In this document: positions 47,422 through 58,538 of the stretch, piece after piece | Layout of the letters: each line of letters opens with the position of its first letter | How positions within the stretch are numbered: position 1 is the stretch's first letter | Source of the DNA: Leguminivora glycinivorella | Lineage: Eukaryota; Arthropoda; Insecta; Lepidoptera; Tortricidae | DNA length: 64,000 nucleotides | Assembly: GCF_023078275.1 (NCBI RefSeq) | Contig: NC_062978.1 | Coordinates: forward strand, 19,429,883 to 19,493,882 | Direction of reading: 5' to 3' | Translations under genes and position numbers: made by a program | Notes under the pieces: model-generated | Told to the model about the DNA's origin: nothing | Seen by the model: the letters and a program-made list of their open reading frames with translations, nothing else | Database searches by the model: none

Positions 47422-49704
47422 CTATGACAGATTTTGAGCCTGGATAGTCGGCCATGGTGTAGTATCTCCCAGGTAATCATCAATTTTGTAGTACCCCTTT
47501 TTGAGAAGTGCACTTTTTATGTACTTCTTGAATGAAGTAAAGGGCAGATCCCATGCCTCTAAGGGTACCTTATTATAAAATGTTACACAGTTTCCCAGGA
47601 ACGATTTCTTCACTTTCTGTAGACGAAACTTGGAAACCGCTAGCTTATGTTTGTTCCGTGTATTATAACTATGAATATCTGACAGTTTCTTAAAGGACTC
47701 TATATTCTTATGAGTATACATTATCACATCTAGTATGTATTGTGAAGCTACTGTAAGGATGTCTATCTCCTTAAAGCGTTCCTTCAGTGAGTCACGTGAC
47801 GCCATGTTGTAGATAGATCGTATTGCCCGTTTCTGGAGAACGAAGATGGTTTGAATATCTGCTGCTTTTCCCCAGGCCAATATGCCGTAAGACATAACAC
47901 TATGAAAGTAACTGAAATAAACTAGGCGAGCTGTCTCCACATCAGTTAATTGCCTAATTCTCCTTACGGCATACGCGGCAGAGCTCAACCTTTTTGCTAG
48001 GGCAGATATATGAGGACCCCATTGCAGATTGCAATCTAAAGTAAGACCAAGAAAGAGCGTATTCTCGACAAGGTCCAGGTTTTCGCCATTCAGCGTGATG
48101 GTAGTATCTGTCTTCCTTACATTGGGTAAAGAGAATTTAACACATTTCGTCTTCTTGGCATTAAGGAGCAAGTTATTTGCTGTAAACCATTCTAGTACCT
48201 CCTTCAAAGTTTCATTCACATGGCTATAGTCACTCAGTTGCCTATCAACTTTGAAAATTAGTGAAGTATCATCAGCAAATAAGACTATCTCACATTTGTT
48301 CTTTACAAGACATGGCAAATCATTTATATACACAAGGAAAAGAAAAGGTCCCAGAATAGAACCCTGTGGTACTCCAAGCTTTACAGTTGTACCGTTAGAT
48401 TCAGTACCATTTACAACCACTTTCTGGGTTCTTTCGTTTAAGTAAGATTCAACAAGCTGTAAAGCTTTAGAGGATAGACCGTAGTGCTTCAGCTTGTGTA
48501 GTAGTGTGTCGTGCTCCACACAATCGAAAGCTTTGGAGAGATCGCAGAAAATACCGATAGCATCTAACGAGAGTTCCCAGGCATCGTATATGTGCTTGAT
48601 TAGCACAGAGGCAGCATCTGTCGTCGAACGACCTCGTGTAAAACCAAATTGCTGATGCTGAAGTAATCCATTCGTGTTAAAATGTCGAAGCAACTGGTTC
48701 AATATAATTTTCTCAAACACTTTGCTGAGAACGGGAAGTATGGAAATTGGTCTAAAATTTCCAAGGTCATCCTTGCTGCCTGATTTAAACAGAGGAATAA
48801 CCTTACTATACTTCATCAGATTGGGAAACACACATTCCCTAACACAAGCGTTAAACACATCGGCTAGATAAGGTGCCACGACGTCAATAATTGAATACAC
48901 GACTTTCACAGATATCCCCCAAAAGTCCTCACTGTTTTTAACTTTTAAGGACTTGAAAGTTTTAATAATCTCTTCGGGGTCAGTAAATTGGAAATATAAT
49001 TCCATGCTGCATTTCTTAACATTGTAATTGTCCAAGTGGAGACCTGCCTTAACTACAGAGGAGTTTAAATTCCGTGTAGTATCAGTGGCTATGTTGGTGA
49101 AAAAGTGTTGAAAGGCGCCAGCAACATCGTCGTCTGCAGACAATACTTGGTCTTGAACTTTTAGTGTGTAATGGCCATCACGGGGTTTCGTCTTCCCGGT
49201 TTCAGCGTTTATCATATTCCAGGTAGCTTTTATTTTATTGTCTGCCGACCTGACCTTCTTGCTTAAGAATGCAGACTTAGCCGCGGCGCAAACTTTCTTA
49301 AACACTTTTGAATACCTCCTTACATATTCAGTAAAATTTTCATCATGGTTAAAATTCCTCATTTCATACAGGTCATACAATCTCTTCCTGCTTCTGTGGA
49401 TACCGACGGTGGCCCAGTCACTAAACTTTGACTTCAATTGGCCTTGCTGTACAGTCTTCGTCTTAAAAATATTCTTGTGGACGTCGTGGATGACACTCGA
49501 CAGTTCCCCGTATAATGTATCAGGATCTTGCTTGCTTATACCTGTCAAAGTAGGTACCTGCGATATAATAGATTCTCTAAACTTATCCATTCGGCTAGCA
49601 GTGATAGGCCTATACGTAATCGCTTGCTGTTGTTTTACAATGTTGACTTGGAAATAAGCTTTCTGACCACAGTGATCAGAGCTATTAGCCAAGCTACACG
49701 ACAC
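47422..49704 (-). CDS. LINE A ORF2 fragment: endonuclease remnant, reverse transcriptase, C-terminal region
   Basis: 760 codons; the first seven come from satellite DNA and the nominal start is a GTG, so this is a truncated frame without a native start. SDH at residues 9-11 is the conserved last motif of the APE-type endonuclease, whose remainder is lost. A linker with a basic, helical region spans ~85-165. Reverse transcriptase follows: KVIPLFKSG at 301-309, NFRPISILP at 316-324, the QFGF-RGRSTTDA block at 352-364, FCDLSKAFDC with the catalytic aspartate at 386-395, GVPQGSILGP at 444-453 and FADD at 476-479. The thumb with YGILAWG comes later, then a YNTRNKHKL / FYNKVP C-terminal region. No frame break was seen. 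It would perform target-primed reverse transcription but lacks the nicking domain. Confidence 0.9.
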   Translation of the reverse strand: MSCSLANSSDHCGQKAYFQVNIVKQQQAITYRPITASRMDKFRESIISQVPTLTGISKQDPDTLYGELSSVIHDVHKNIFKTKTVQQGQLKSKFSDWATVGIHRSRKRLYDLYEMRNFNHDENFTEYVRRYSKVFKKVCAAAKSAFLSKKVRSADNKIKATWNMINAETGKTKPRDGHYTLKVQDQVLSADDDVAGAFQHFFTNIATDTTRNLNSSVVKAGLHLDNYNVKKCSMELYFQFTDPEEIIKTFKSLKVKNSEDFWGISVKVVYSIIDVVAPYLADVFNACVRECVFPNLMKYSKVIPLFKSGSKDDLGNFRPISILPVLSKVFEKIILNQLLRHFNTNGLLQHQQFGFTRGRSTTDAASVLIKHIYDAWELSLDAIGIFCDLSKAFDCVEHDTLLHKLKHYGLSSKALQLVESYLNERTQKVVVNGTESNGTTVKLGVPQGSILGPFLFLVYINDLPCLVKNKCEIVLFADDTSLIFKVDRQLSDYSHVNETLKEVLEWFTANNLLLNAKKTKCVKFSLPNVRKTDTTITLNGENLDLVENTLFLGLTLDCNLQWGPHISALAKRLSSAAYAVRRIRQLTDVETARLVYFSYFHSVMSYGILAWGKAADIQTIFVLQKRAIRSIYNMASRDSLKERFKEIDILTVASQYILDVIMYTHKNIESFKKLSDIHSYNTRNKHKLAVSKFRLQKVKKSFLGNCVTFYNKVPLEAWDLPFTSFKKYIKSALLKKGYYKIDDYLGDTTPWPTIQAQNLS

Positions 49705-52700
49705 TACTAAGCCTTACGTGATACCGAATTTGTAGTAGCCAGAAAATGTACTTGAAGGAAATGGAATTGAAGCTATTCCAAATCCCCATTCAAAAATTAT
49801 TATCTCCAAGTCAAACGGCAAAAATGAACTTTTTCAGGCATGTGACATATAGCCTACTAGCCAAGCTACACGACACTACTAAGCCTTACGTGATACCTAA
49901 TTTGTAGTAGCCAGAAAATGTACTTGAAGGAAATGGAATTGAAACAATTCCTAATCCCCATTCAAAAATTCTTATCGCCAGGTCACACGGCAAAAATAAA
50001 CTTTTTCAGGCATGTACCATATAGCCTATTAGCCAAGCTACACGACACTACTAAGCCTTACGTGATACCGAATTTGTAGTAGCCAGAAAATGTACATGAA
50101 GGAAATGGAATTGAAACAATTCCTAATCCCCATTCAAAAATTATTATCTCCAATTCAAACGGCAAAAATGAACTTTTTCAGGCATTAGTCATATAGCCTA
50201 TTAGCCAAGCTACACGACACTACTAAACCTGACGTGATACTCAATTTGTAGTAGCCAGAAAATGTACATGAAAGAAAATGGAATTGAAACTATTCCAAAT
50301 CCCCATTTGGAATGAATTCGGCTGCTAAGTGATTGCGTTCAAAGTAAACAAGGTACAGCTTTACTAAAAACAGATTTAAATAGCCAGTTAGAAGCTTAAT
50401 AAAACTTATAGTATAAAGTTGTGATAACGAATTTGTAGTAGCCACAAAATGTACATGAAAAACATGGAATTGAAACCATTCCAAATCGCCATTCAAAAAT
50501 TATTATCTCCAAGATAAACGCCAAAAGTGAACTTTTTTAGGCATGAAACATATAGCCTATTAGCCAAGCTATACGACACTGCTAAGTCTATTGTGATACC
50601 GAATTTGTAGTAGCCAGAAAATGTACATGAATTAAATGAAATTGAAACGATTCCAAATCCCCATTCAAAAATTACTACCTCCAAGTTAAACGGCAAAAGT
50701 GAACATTTTTAGGCATGAAACATATAGCATATTAGCCAAGCTATATGACACTACTAAGTCTGAAGTGATACCGAATTTGTAGTAGACAGAAAATGTACAT
50801 GAAGGAAATGGAATTGAAACAATTCTTAATCCCCATTCAGAAATTATTATCTCGAAGTTAAACGGCAAAAATGAACTTTTTCAGCGATGTAACATATAGC
50901 CTATTAGTCAAGCTACACGACACTACTAAGCCTTACGTGATACCGAATTTGTAGTAGCCAGAAAATGTACTTGAAGGAAATGGAATTGAAGCTATTCCAA
51001 ATCCCCATTCAAAAATTATTATCTCCAAGTCAAACGGCAAAAATGAACTTTTTCAGGCATGTGACATATAGCCTACTAGCCAAGCTACACGACACTACTA
51101 AGCCTTACGTGATACCTAATTTGTAGTAGCCAGAAAATGTACTTGAAGGAAATGGAATTGAAACTATTCCAAATCCCCATTCAAAAATTACTACCTCCAA
51201 GTTAAACGGCAAAAGTGAACATTTTTAGGCATGAAACATATAGCATATTAGCCAAGCTATATGATACTACTAAGTCTGATGTGATACCCAATTTGTAGTA
51301 GCCAGAAAATGTGCATGAAGGAAATGGAATTGAAACAATTCCAAATCCCCATTCAAAAATTATTTTCTCCAAGTTAAACGGCAAAAATGAACTTTTACAG
51401 GCATGTAACATATAGCCTATGAGCCAAGCTACACGACACTACTAAGCCTTACGTGATACCCAATTTGTAGTAGCCAGAAAATGTACTTGAAGGAAATGGA
51501 ATTGAAACTATTCCAAATCCCCATTCAAAAATCATTATCTCCAAGTCAAACGGCAAAAATGAACTTTTTCAGGCATGTGACATATAGCCTATTAGCCAAG
51601 CTACACGACAGTACTAAGCCTTACGTGATACCGAATTTGTAGTAGCCAGAAAATGTACATGAAGGAAATGGAATTGAAACAATTCCTAATCCCCATTCAA
51701 AAATTATTATCTCCAATTCAAACGGCAAAAATGAAGTTTTTCAGGCATTAGTCATATAGCCTATTAGCCAAGCTATATGACACTACTAAACCTGACGTGA
51801 TACTGAATTTGTAGTAGCCAGAAAATGTACATGAAAGAAAATGGAATTGAAACTATTCCAAATCCCCATTTGGAATGAATTCGGCTGCTAAGTGATTGCG
51901 TTCAAAGTAAACAAGGTACAGCTGTACTAAAAACAGATTTAAATAGCCAGTTAGAAGCTTAATAAAACTTATAGTATAAAGTTGTGATAACGACTTTGTA
52001 GTATCCACAAAATGTACATGAAAAACATGGAATTGAAACCATTCCAAATCGCCATTAAAAAATTATTATCTCCAAGATAAACGGCAAAAGTGAACTTTTT
52101 TAGGCATGAAACATATAGCCTATTAGCCAAGCTATACGACACTGCTAAGTCTATTGTGATACCGAATTTGTAGTAGCCAGAAAATGTACATGAAGTAAAT
52201 GAAATTGAAACGATTCCAAATCCCCATTCAAAAATTATTATCTCCAAGTCAAACGGCAAAAATGAACTTTTTCAGGCATGTGACATATAGCCTACTAGCC
52301 AAGCTACACGACACTACTAAGCCTTACGTGATACCTAATTTGTAGTAGCCAGAAAATGTACTTGAAAGAAATGGAATTGAAACTATTCCAAATCCCCATT
52401 CAAAAATTACTACCTCCAAGTTAAACGGCAAAAGTGAATATTTTTAGGCATGAAACATATAGCATATTAGCCAAGCTATATGATACTACTAAGTCTGATG
52501 TGATACCCAATTTGTAGTAGCCAGAAAATGTGCATGAAGGAAATGGAATTGAAACAATTCCAAATCCCCATTCAAAAATTATTTTCTCCAAGTTAAACGG
52601 CAAAAATGAACTATTACAGGCATGTAACATATAGCCTATGAGCCAAGCTACACGACACTACTAAGCCTTACGTGATACCCAATTTGTAGTAGCCAGAAAA

Positions 52701-55700
52701 TGTACTTGAAGGAAATGGAATTGAAACTATTCCAAATCCCCATTCAAAAATCATTATCTCCAAGTCAAACGGCAAAAATGAACTTTTTCAGGCATGTGAC
52801 ATATAGCCTATTAGCCAAGCTACACGACAGTACTAAGCCTTACGTGATACTGAATTTGTAGTAGCCAGAAAATGTACATGAAGGAAATGGAATTGAAACA
52901 ATTCCTAATCCCCATTCAAAAATTATTATCTCCAATTCAAACGGCAAAAATGAAGTTTTTCAGGCATTAGTCATATAGCCTATTAGCCAAGCTATACGAC
53001 ACTACTAAACCTGACGTGATACTGAATTTGTAGTAGCCAGAAAATGTACATGAAAGAAAATGGAATTGAAACTATTCCAAATCCCCATTTGGAATGAATT
53101 CGGCTGCTAAGTGATTGCGTTCAAAGTAAACAAGGTACAGCTGTACTAAAAACAGATTTAAATAGCCAGTTAGAAGCTTAATAAAACTTATAGTATAAAG
53201 TTGTGATAACGACTTTGTAGTATCCACAAAATGTACATGAAAAACATGGAATTGAAACCATTCCAAATCGCCATTCAAAAATTATTATCTCCAAGATAAA
53301 CGGCAAAAGTGAACTTTTTTAGGCATGAAACATATAGCCTATTAGCCAAGCTATACGACACTGCTAAGTCTATTGTGATACCGAATTTGTAGTAGCCAGA
53401 AAATGTACATGAAGTAAATGAAATTGAAACGATTCCAAATCCCCATTCAAAAATTATTATCTCCAAGTCAGACGGCAAAAATGAACTTTTTCAGGCATGT
53501 GACATATAGCCTACTAGCCAAGCTATACGACACTATTAAGCATTACGTGATACCGAATTTGTAGTAGCCAGAAAATGTACTTGAAGGAAATGGAATTGAA
53601 ACTATTCCAAATCCCCATTCAAAAATTACTACCTCCAAGTTAAACGGCAAAAGTGAACATTTTTAGGCATGAAACATATAGCATATTAGCCAAGCTATAT
53701 GACACTACTAAGTCTGAAGTGATACCGAATTTGTAGTAGACAGAAAATGTACATGAAGGAAATGGAATTGAAACAATTCTTAATCCCCATTCAGAAATTA
53801 TTATCTCGAAGTTAAACGGCAAAAATGAACTTTTTCAGCGATGTAACATATAGCCTATTAGTAAAGCTACACGACACTACTAAGCCTTACGTGATACCGA
53901 ATTTGTAGTAGCCAGAAAATGTACTTGAAGGAAATGGAATTGAAGCTATTCCAAATCCCCATTCAAAAATTATTATCTCCAAGTCAAACGGCAAAAATGA
54001 ACTTTTTCAGGCATGTGACATATAGCCTACTAGCCAAGCTACACGACACTACTAAGCCTTACGTGATACCTAATTTGTAGTAGCCAGAAAATGTACTTGA
54101 AGGAAATGGAATTGAAACTATTCCAAATCCCCATTCAAAAATTACTACCTCCAAGTTAAACGGCAAAAGTGAACATTTTTAGGCATGAAACATATAGCAT
54201 ATTAGCCAAGCTATATGATACTACTAAGTCTGATGTGATACCCAATTTGTAGTAGCCAGAAAATGTGCATGAAGGAAATGGAATTGAAACAATTCCAAAT
54301 CCCCATTCAAAAATTATTTTCTCCAAGTTAAACGGCAAAAATGAACTTTTACAGGCATGTAACATATAGCCTATGAGCCAAGCTACACGACACTACTAAG
54401 CCTTACGTGATACCCAATTTGTAGTAGCCAGAAAATGTACTTGAAGGAAATGGAATTGAAACTATTCCAAATCCCCATTCAAAAATCATTATCTCCAAGT
54501 CAAACGGCAAAAATGAACTTTTTCAGGCATGTGACATATAGCCTATTAGCCAAGCTACACGACAGTACTAAGCCTTACGTGATACCGAATTTGTAGTAGC
54601 CAGAAAATGTACATGAAGGAAATGGAATTGAAACAATTCCTAATCCCCATTCAAAAATTATTATCTCCAATTCAAACGGCAAAAATGAAGTTTTTCAGGC
54701 ATTAGTCATATAGCCTATTAGCCAAGCTATATGACACTACTAAACCTGACGTGATACTGAATTTGTAGTAGCCAGAAAATGTACATGAAAGAAAATGGAA
54801 TTGAAACTATTCCAAATCCCCATTTGGAATGAATTCGGCTGTTAAGTGATTGCGTTCAAAGTAAACAAGGTACAGCTGTACTAAAAACAGATTTAAATAG
54901 CCAGTTAGAAGCTTAATAAAACTTATAGTATCAAGTTGTGATAACGACTTTTTAGTATCCACAAAATGTACATGAAAAACATGGAATTGAAACCATTCCA
55001 AATCGCCATTCAAAAATTATTATCTCCAAGATAAACGGCAAAAGTGAACTTTTTTAGGCATGAAACATATAGCCTATTAGCCAAGCTATACAACACTGCT
55101 AAGCCTATTGTGATACCGAATTTGTAGTAGCCAGAAAATGTACATGAAGGAAATGAAATTGAAACGATTCCAAATCCCCATTCAAAAATTATTATCTCCA
55201 AGTTAAACGGCAAAACTGAACTTTTTCAGGCATGATACATATAGCTTATTAGCCAAGCTATACGACACTACTAAGCCCGTTGTGATACCGAATTTGTAGT
55301 AGCCATAAAATGTACATGAAGGAAATGTAATTGAAGCTATTCCAAATCCACATTCAAAAATTACTACCTCCAAGTTAAACGGCAAAAGTGAACTATTTTA
55401 GGAATGAAACGTCTAGCCTATTAGCTAAGCTACAGAACACTACTAAGTCTGATGTGATACCGAATTTGTAGTAGCCAGAAAATGTACTTGAAGGAAATGG
55501 AATTGAAGCTATTCCAAATCCCCATTCAAACATTATTATCTCCAAGTTAAACGGCAAAAATGAACTTTTTCAGGCATGCAACATATAGGCTATTAGCCAA
55601 GCTACACGACACTACTAAGCCTTACGTGATACCGAATTTGTAGTAGCCAGAAAATGTACATAAATAAAATGGTATTGAAACTATTCCAAATCCCCATTCA

Positions 55701-55841
55701 AATATTACTACCTCTAAGTTAAACGGCAAAAGTGAACTTTCTCAGCCATGTCACATATGGCCTATTAGCCAAGCTACACGACACTTTTAAGCTTAACGTG
55801 ATACCGAATTTGTAGTAGCCAGAAAATGTACATGAATGAAA
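49682..55841 (+). repeat. Satellite block 2, same orientation
   Basis: Continuation of the ~172-bp array after LINE A, about 36 monomers. E-variant EcoRI sites fall at 50,314, 51,877, 53,096 and 54,831, giving spacings of 1,563 (187 + 8 x 172), 1,219 and 1,735 (187 + 9 x 172). Variant order from 50,686 to 53,478 repeats that of 32,956-35,748 at a constant offset of 17,730. The part from 53,072 to about 55,010 repeats 32,389-34,317 at an offset of 20,683-20,684. Monomers in the last kilobase are more diverged. Confidence 0.95.
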
Positions 55842-55848
55842 GTGAAGA
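55842..55848. other. Head-to-head inversion junction of the satellite
   Basis: The forward array ends within a monomer at 'gtacatgaatgaaa' (55,841). Seven bases (gtgaaga) follow, then the reverse-oriented array starts with 'ggcttagtattgtattgtag' (55,849), the complement of the 'caatacaatactaagcc' variant. The two arms next to the junction are not exact mirror copies of each other. Confidence 0.85.
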
Positions 55849-56960
55849 GGCTTAGTATTGTATTGTAGCTTAGCTAATACGCTAGAAGTTTCATTCCTAA
55901 AATAGTTCACTTTTGCCGTTTAACTTGGAGAAAATAATTTTTGAATGGGGATTTGGAATTGTTTCAATTCCATTACCTTCATGCACATTTTCTGGCTACT
56001 ACAAATTGGGTATCACATCAGACTTAGTAGTGTCATATAGCTTGGCTAATATGCTATATGTTTCATGCCTAAAAATGTTCACTTTTGCCGTTTAACTTGG
56101 AAGTAGTAATTTTTGAATGGGGATTTGGAATAGTTTCAATTCAATTTCCTTCAAGTACATTTTCTGGCTACTACAAATTAGGTATCACAATAGGCTTAGC
56201 AGTGTCGTATAGCTTGGCTAATAGGCTATATGTTTCATGCCTAAAAAAGTTCACTTTTGCCGTTTATCTTGGAGATAATAATTTTTGAATGGCGATTTGG
56301 AATGGTTTCAATTCCATATTTTTCATGTACATTTTGTGGATACTACAAATTCGTTATCACAACTTTAAACTATAAGTTTTATTAAGCTTCTAACTGGCTA
56401 TTTAAATCTGTTTTTAGTACAGCTGTACCTTGTTTACTTTGAACGCAATTACTTAGCAGCCGAATTCATTCCAAATGGGGATTTGGAATAGTTTCAATTC
56501 CATTTTCTTTCATGTACATTTTCTGGCTACTACAAATTCAGTATCACGTCAGGTTTAGTAGTGTCGTGTAGCTTGGCTAATAGGCTATATGACTAATGCC
56601 TGAAAAAGTTCATTTTTGCCGTTTGACTTGGAGATAATAATTTTTGAATGGGGATTAGGATTTGTTTCAATTCCATTTCCTTCATGTACATTTTCTGGCT
56701 ACTACAAATTCGGTATCACGTAAGGCTTAGTAGCGTCGTGTAGCTTGGCTAATAGGCTATATGTTACATGCCTGAAAAAGTTTATTTTTGCCGTGTGACC
56801 TGGCGATAAGAATTTTTGAATGGGGATTAGGAATTGTTTCAATTCCATTTCTTTCAAGTACATTTTCTGGCTACTACAAATTCGGTATCAAGTAAGGCTT
56901 AACAGTGTCATGTAGCTTGGCTAATAGGCTATATATTACGTGCCTAAAAACGTTCACTTT
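55849..56960 (-). repeat. Satellite block 3, inverted
   Basis: About 6.5 monomers in reverse orientation, including one E variant with its GAATTC at 56,462-56,467 and the 'gtacagctgtac' palindrome. The monomer word 'gtgacctggcgataagaatt' (reverse of 'ttcttatcgccaggtcac') ties this arm to the variant near 37,970 and 49,970 in the forward arm. Confidence 0.93.
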
Positions 56961-57161
56961 TAGAACTACCCGCACTTGGGTAGTTCGAAAAACTCGTACA
57001 GCTAGAAGATGTTGATACAACTCCCAGCCAGTCTACCCGTGACCACGGACGTAATGTCATGTCCGAAACGTCGGGTTAAATATAAAACGTAAGTTTTACG
57101 CGATTAAGTCCCGTTTTAATTTAATAATATGAGTGAAGATCGTGTTAGTTTAAATCAATAT
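56961..57161. mobile_element. ~200-bp insertion, possibly a Penelope-like terminal fragment
   Basis: Non-satellite DNA between 'gttcacttt' and 'aagttcatttttgccg', similar monomer positions on both sides, so ~12 bp of satellite is present twice (imperfect target duplication or register shift). It opens with a perfect 9-bp hairpin (gaactaccc, 56,963-56,971, with gggtagttc, 56,978-56,986). At 57,035-57,076 a second structure has outer stem ACCCG/CGGGT and inner stem GGAC/GTCC followed by GAAAC, an arrangement resembling decayed hammerhead ribozymes of Penelope-like elements. The 3' part ('cgcgattaagtcccgtttta') also looks familiar from such elements. No ORF. Identity is inferred from memory and structure only. 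Confidence 0.45.
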
Positions 57162-58538
57162 AAAGTTCATTTTTGCCGTTTGAATTGGAGATAATAATTT
57201 TTGAATGGGGATTAGGAATTGTTTCAATTCCATTTCCTTCATGTACATTTTCTGGCTACTACAAATTCGGTATCACGTAAGGCTTAGTAGTGTCGTGTAG
57301 CTTGGCTAATAGGCTATATGTTACATGCCTGAAAAAGTTTATTTTTGCCGTGTGACCTGGCGATAAGAATTTTTGAATGGGGATTAGGAATTGTTTCAAT
57401 TCCATTTCCTTCATGTATATTTTCTGGCTACTACAAATTCGGTATCACGTAAGGCTTAATAGTGTCGTGTAGCTTGGCTAATAGGCTATATGTCACATGC
57501 CTGAAAAAGTTCATTTTTGCCGTTTGACTTGGAGATAATGATTTTTGAATGGGGATTTGGAATAGTTTCAATTCCATTTCCTTTAAGTACATTTTCTGGC
57601 TACTACAAATTCGGTATCACGTAAGGCTTAGTAGTGTCGTGTAGCTTGGCTCATAGACTATATGTTACATGCCTGAAAAAGTTCATTTTTGCCGTTTAAC
57701 TTGGAGAAAATAATTTTTGAATGGGGATTTGGAATTGTTTCAATTCCATTTCCTTCATGCACATTTTCTGGCTACTACAAATTGGGTATCACATCAGACT
57801 TAGTAGTATCATATAGCTTGGCTAATATGCTATATGTTTCATGCCTAAAAATGTTCACTTTTGCCGTTTAACTTGGAGGTAGTAATTTTTGAATGGGGAT
57901 TTGGAATAGTTTCAATTCCATTTCCTTCAAGTACATTTTCTGGCTACTACAAATTTGGTATCACGTAAGGCTTAGTAGTGTCGTGTAGCTTGGCTAATAG
58001 GCTATACGTTACATTCCTGAAAAAGTTCAGTTTTGCCGTTTAACTTGGAGATAATAATTTTTGAATGGGGATTTGGAATAGAGTCAATTCCATTTCCTTC
58101 ATGTACATTTTCTGGCTACTACAAATTCGGTATCACGTAAGGCTTAGTAGTGTCGTGTATCTTGGCTAATAGGCTATATGTCACATGCCTGAAAATATTC
58201 ATTTTTGCCGTTTGACTTGGAGATAATAATTTTTGAATGGGGATTTGGAATAGCTTTAATTCTATTTCTTTTAAGTACATTTTCTGGCTACTACAAATTC
58301 GGTATCACATCAGGCTTAGTATTTTATTGTAGCTTAGCTAATAGGCTAGAGGTTTCATTACTAAAAAAGTTCACTTTTGCCGTTTGACTTGGAGATAATG
58401 ATTTTTGAATGGGGATTTGGAATAGTTTCAATTCCATTTCCTTTAAGTACATTTTCTGGCTACTACAAATTCGGTATCACGTAAGGCTTAGTAGTGTCGT
58501 GTAGCTTGGCTCATAGGCTATATGTCACGTGCCTGAAA
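57162..58538 (-). repeat. Satellite block 4, inverted
   Basis: About eight ~172-bp monomers in reverse orientation between the 200-bp insertion and LINE B. Variants repeat those at 62,200-63,400, for example 'gtgacctggcgataagaatt' and the 'ggagaaaataatttttgaat' type. Confidence 0.94.

Larger units (their letters stand above)
46153..49681 (-). mobile_element. LINE A: 5'-truncated CR1/Jockey-type retrotransposon inserted in the satellite
   Basis: The satellite stops after 'atgttacatata' at 46,152 and resumes with 'ctattagccaagc' at 49,682; only the two bases 'gc' of the monomer are missing, and no target duplication is visible. Read on the minus strand, the element starts inside the endonuclease (at SDH), carries a long open ORF2, a ~1.2-kb 3' UTR, an AATAAA at 46,232-46,227 and a (TTTCA)n tail of about 74 bases reaching 46,153. 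The 3' UTR has a repeated stem-loop family. The intact frame and long tail suggest a young insertion. Confidence 0.92.

Noticed and set aside
49682..49704. Satellite sequence reading in frame into LINE A (and similarly into LINE B at 58,494-58,538) as a chimeric gene
   Set aside because: The apparent starts are GTG codons inside the satellite, and each element is simply truncated. In-frame reading at both is a one-in-three chance each.
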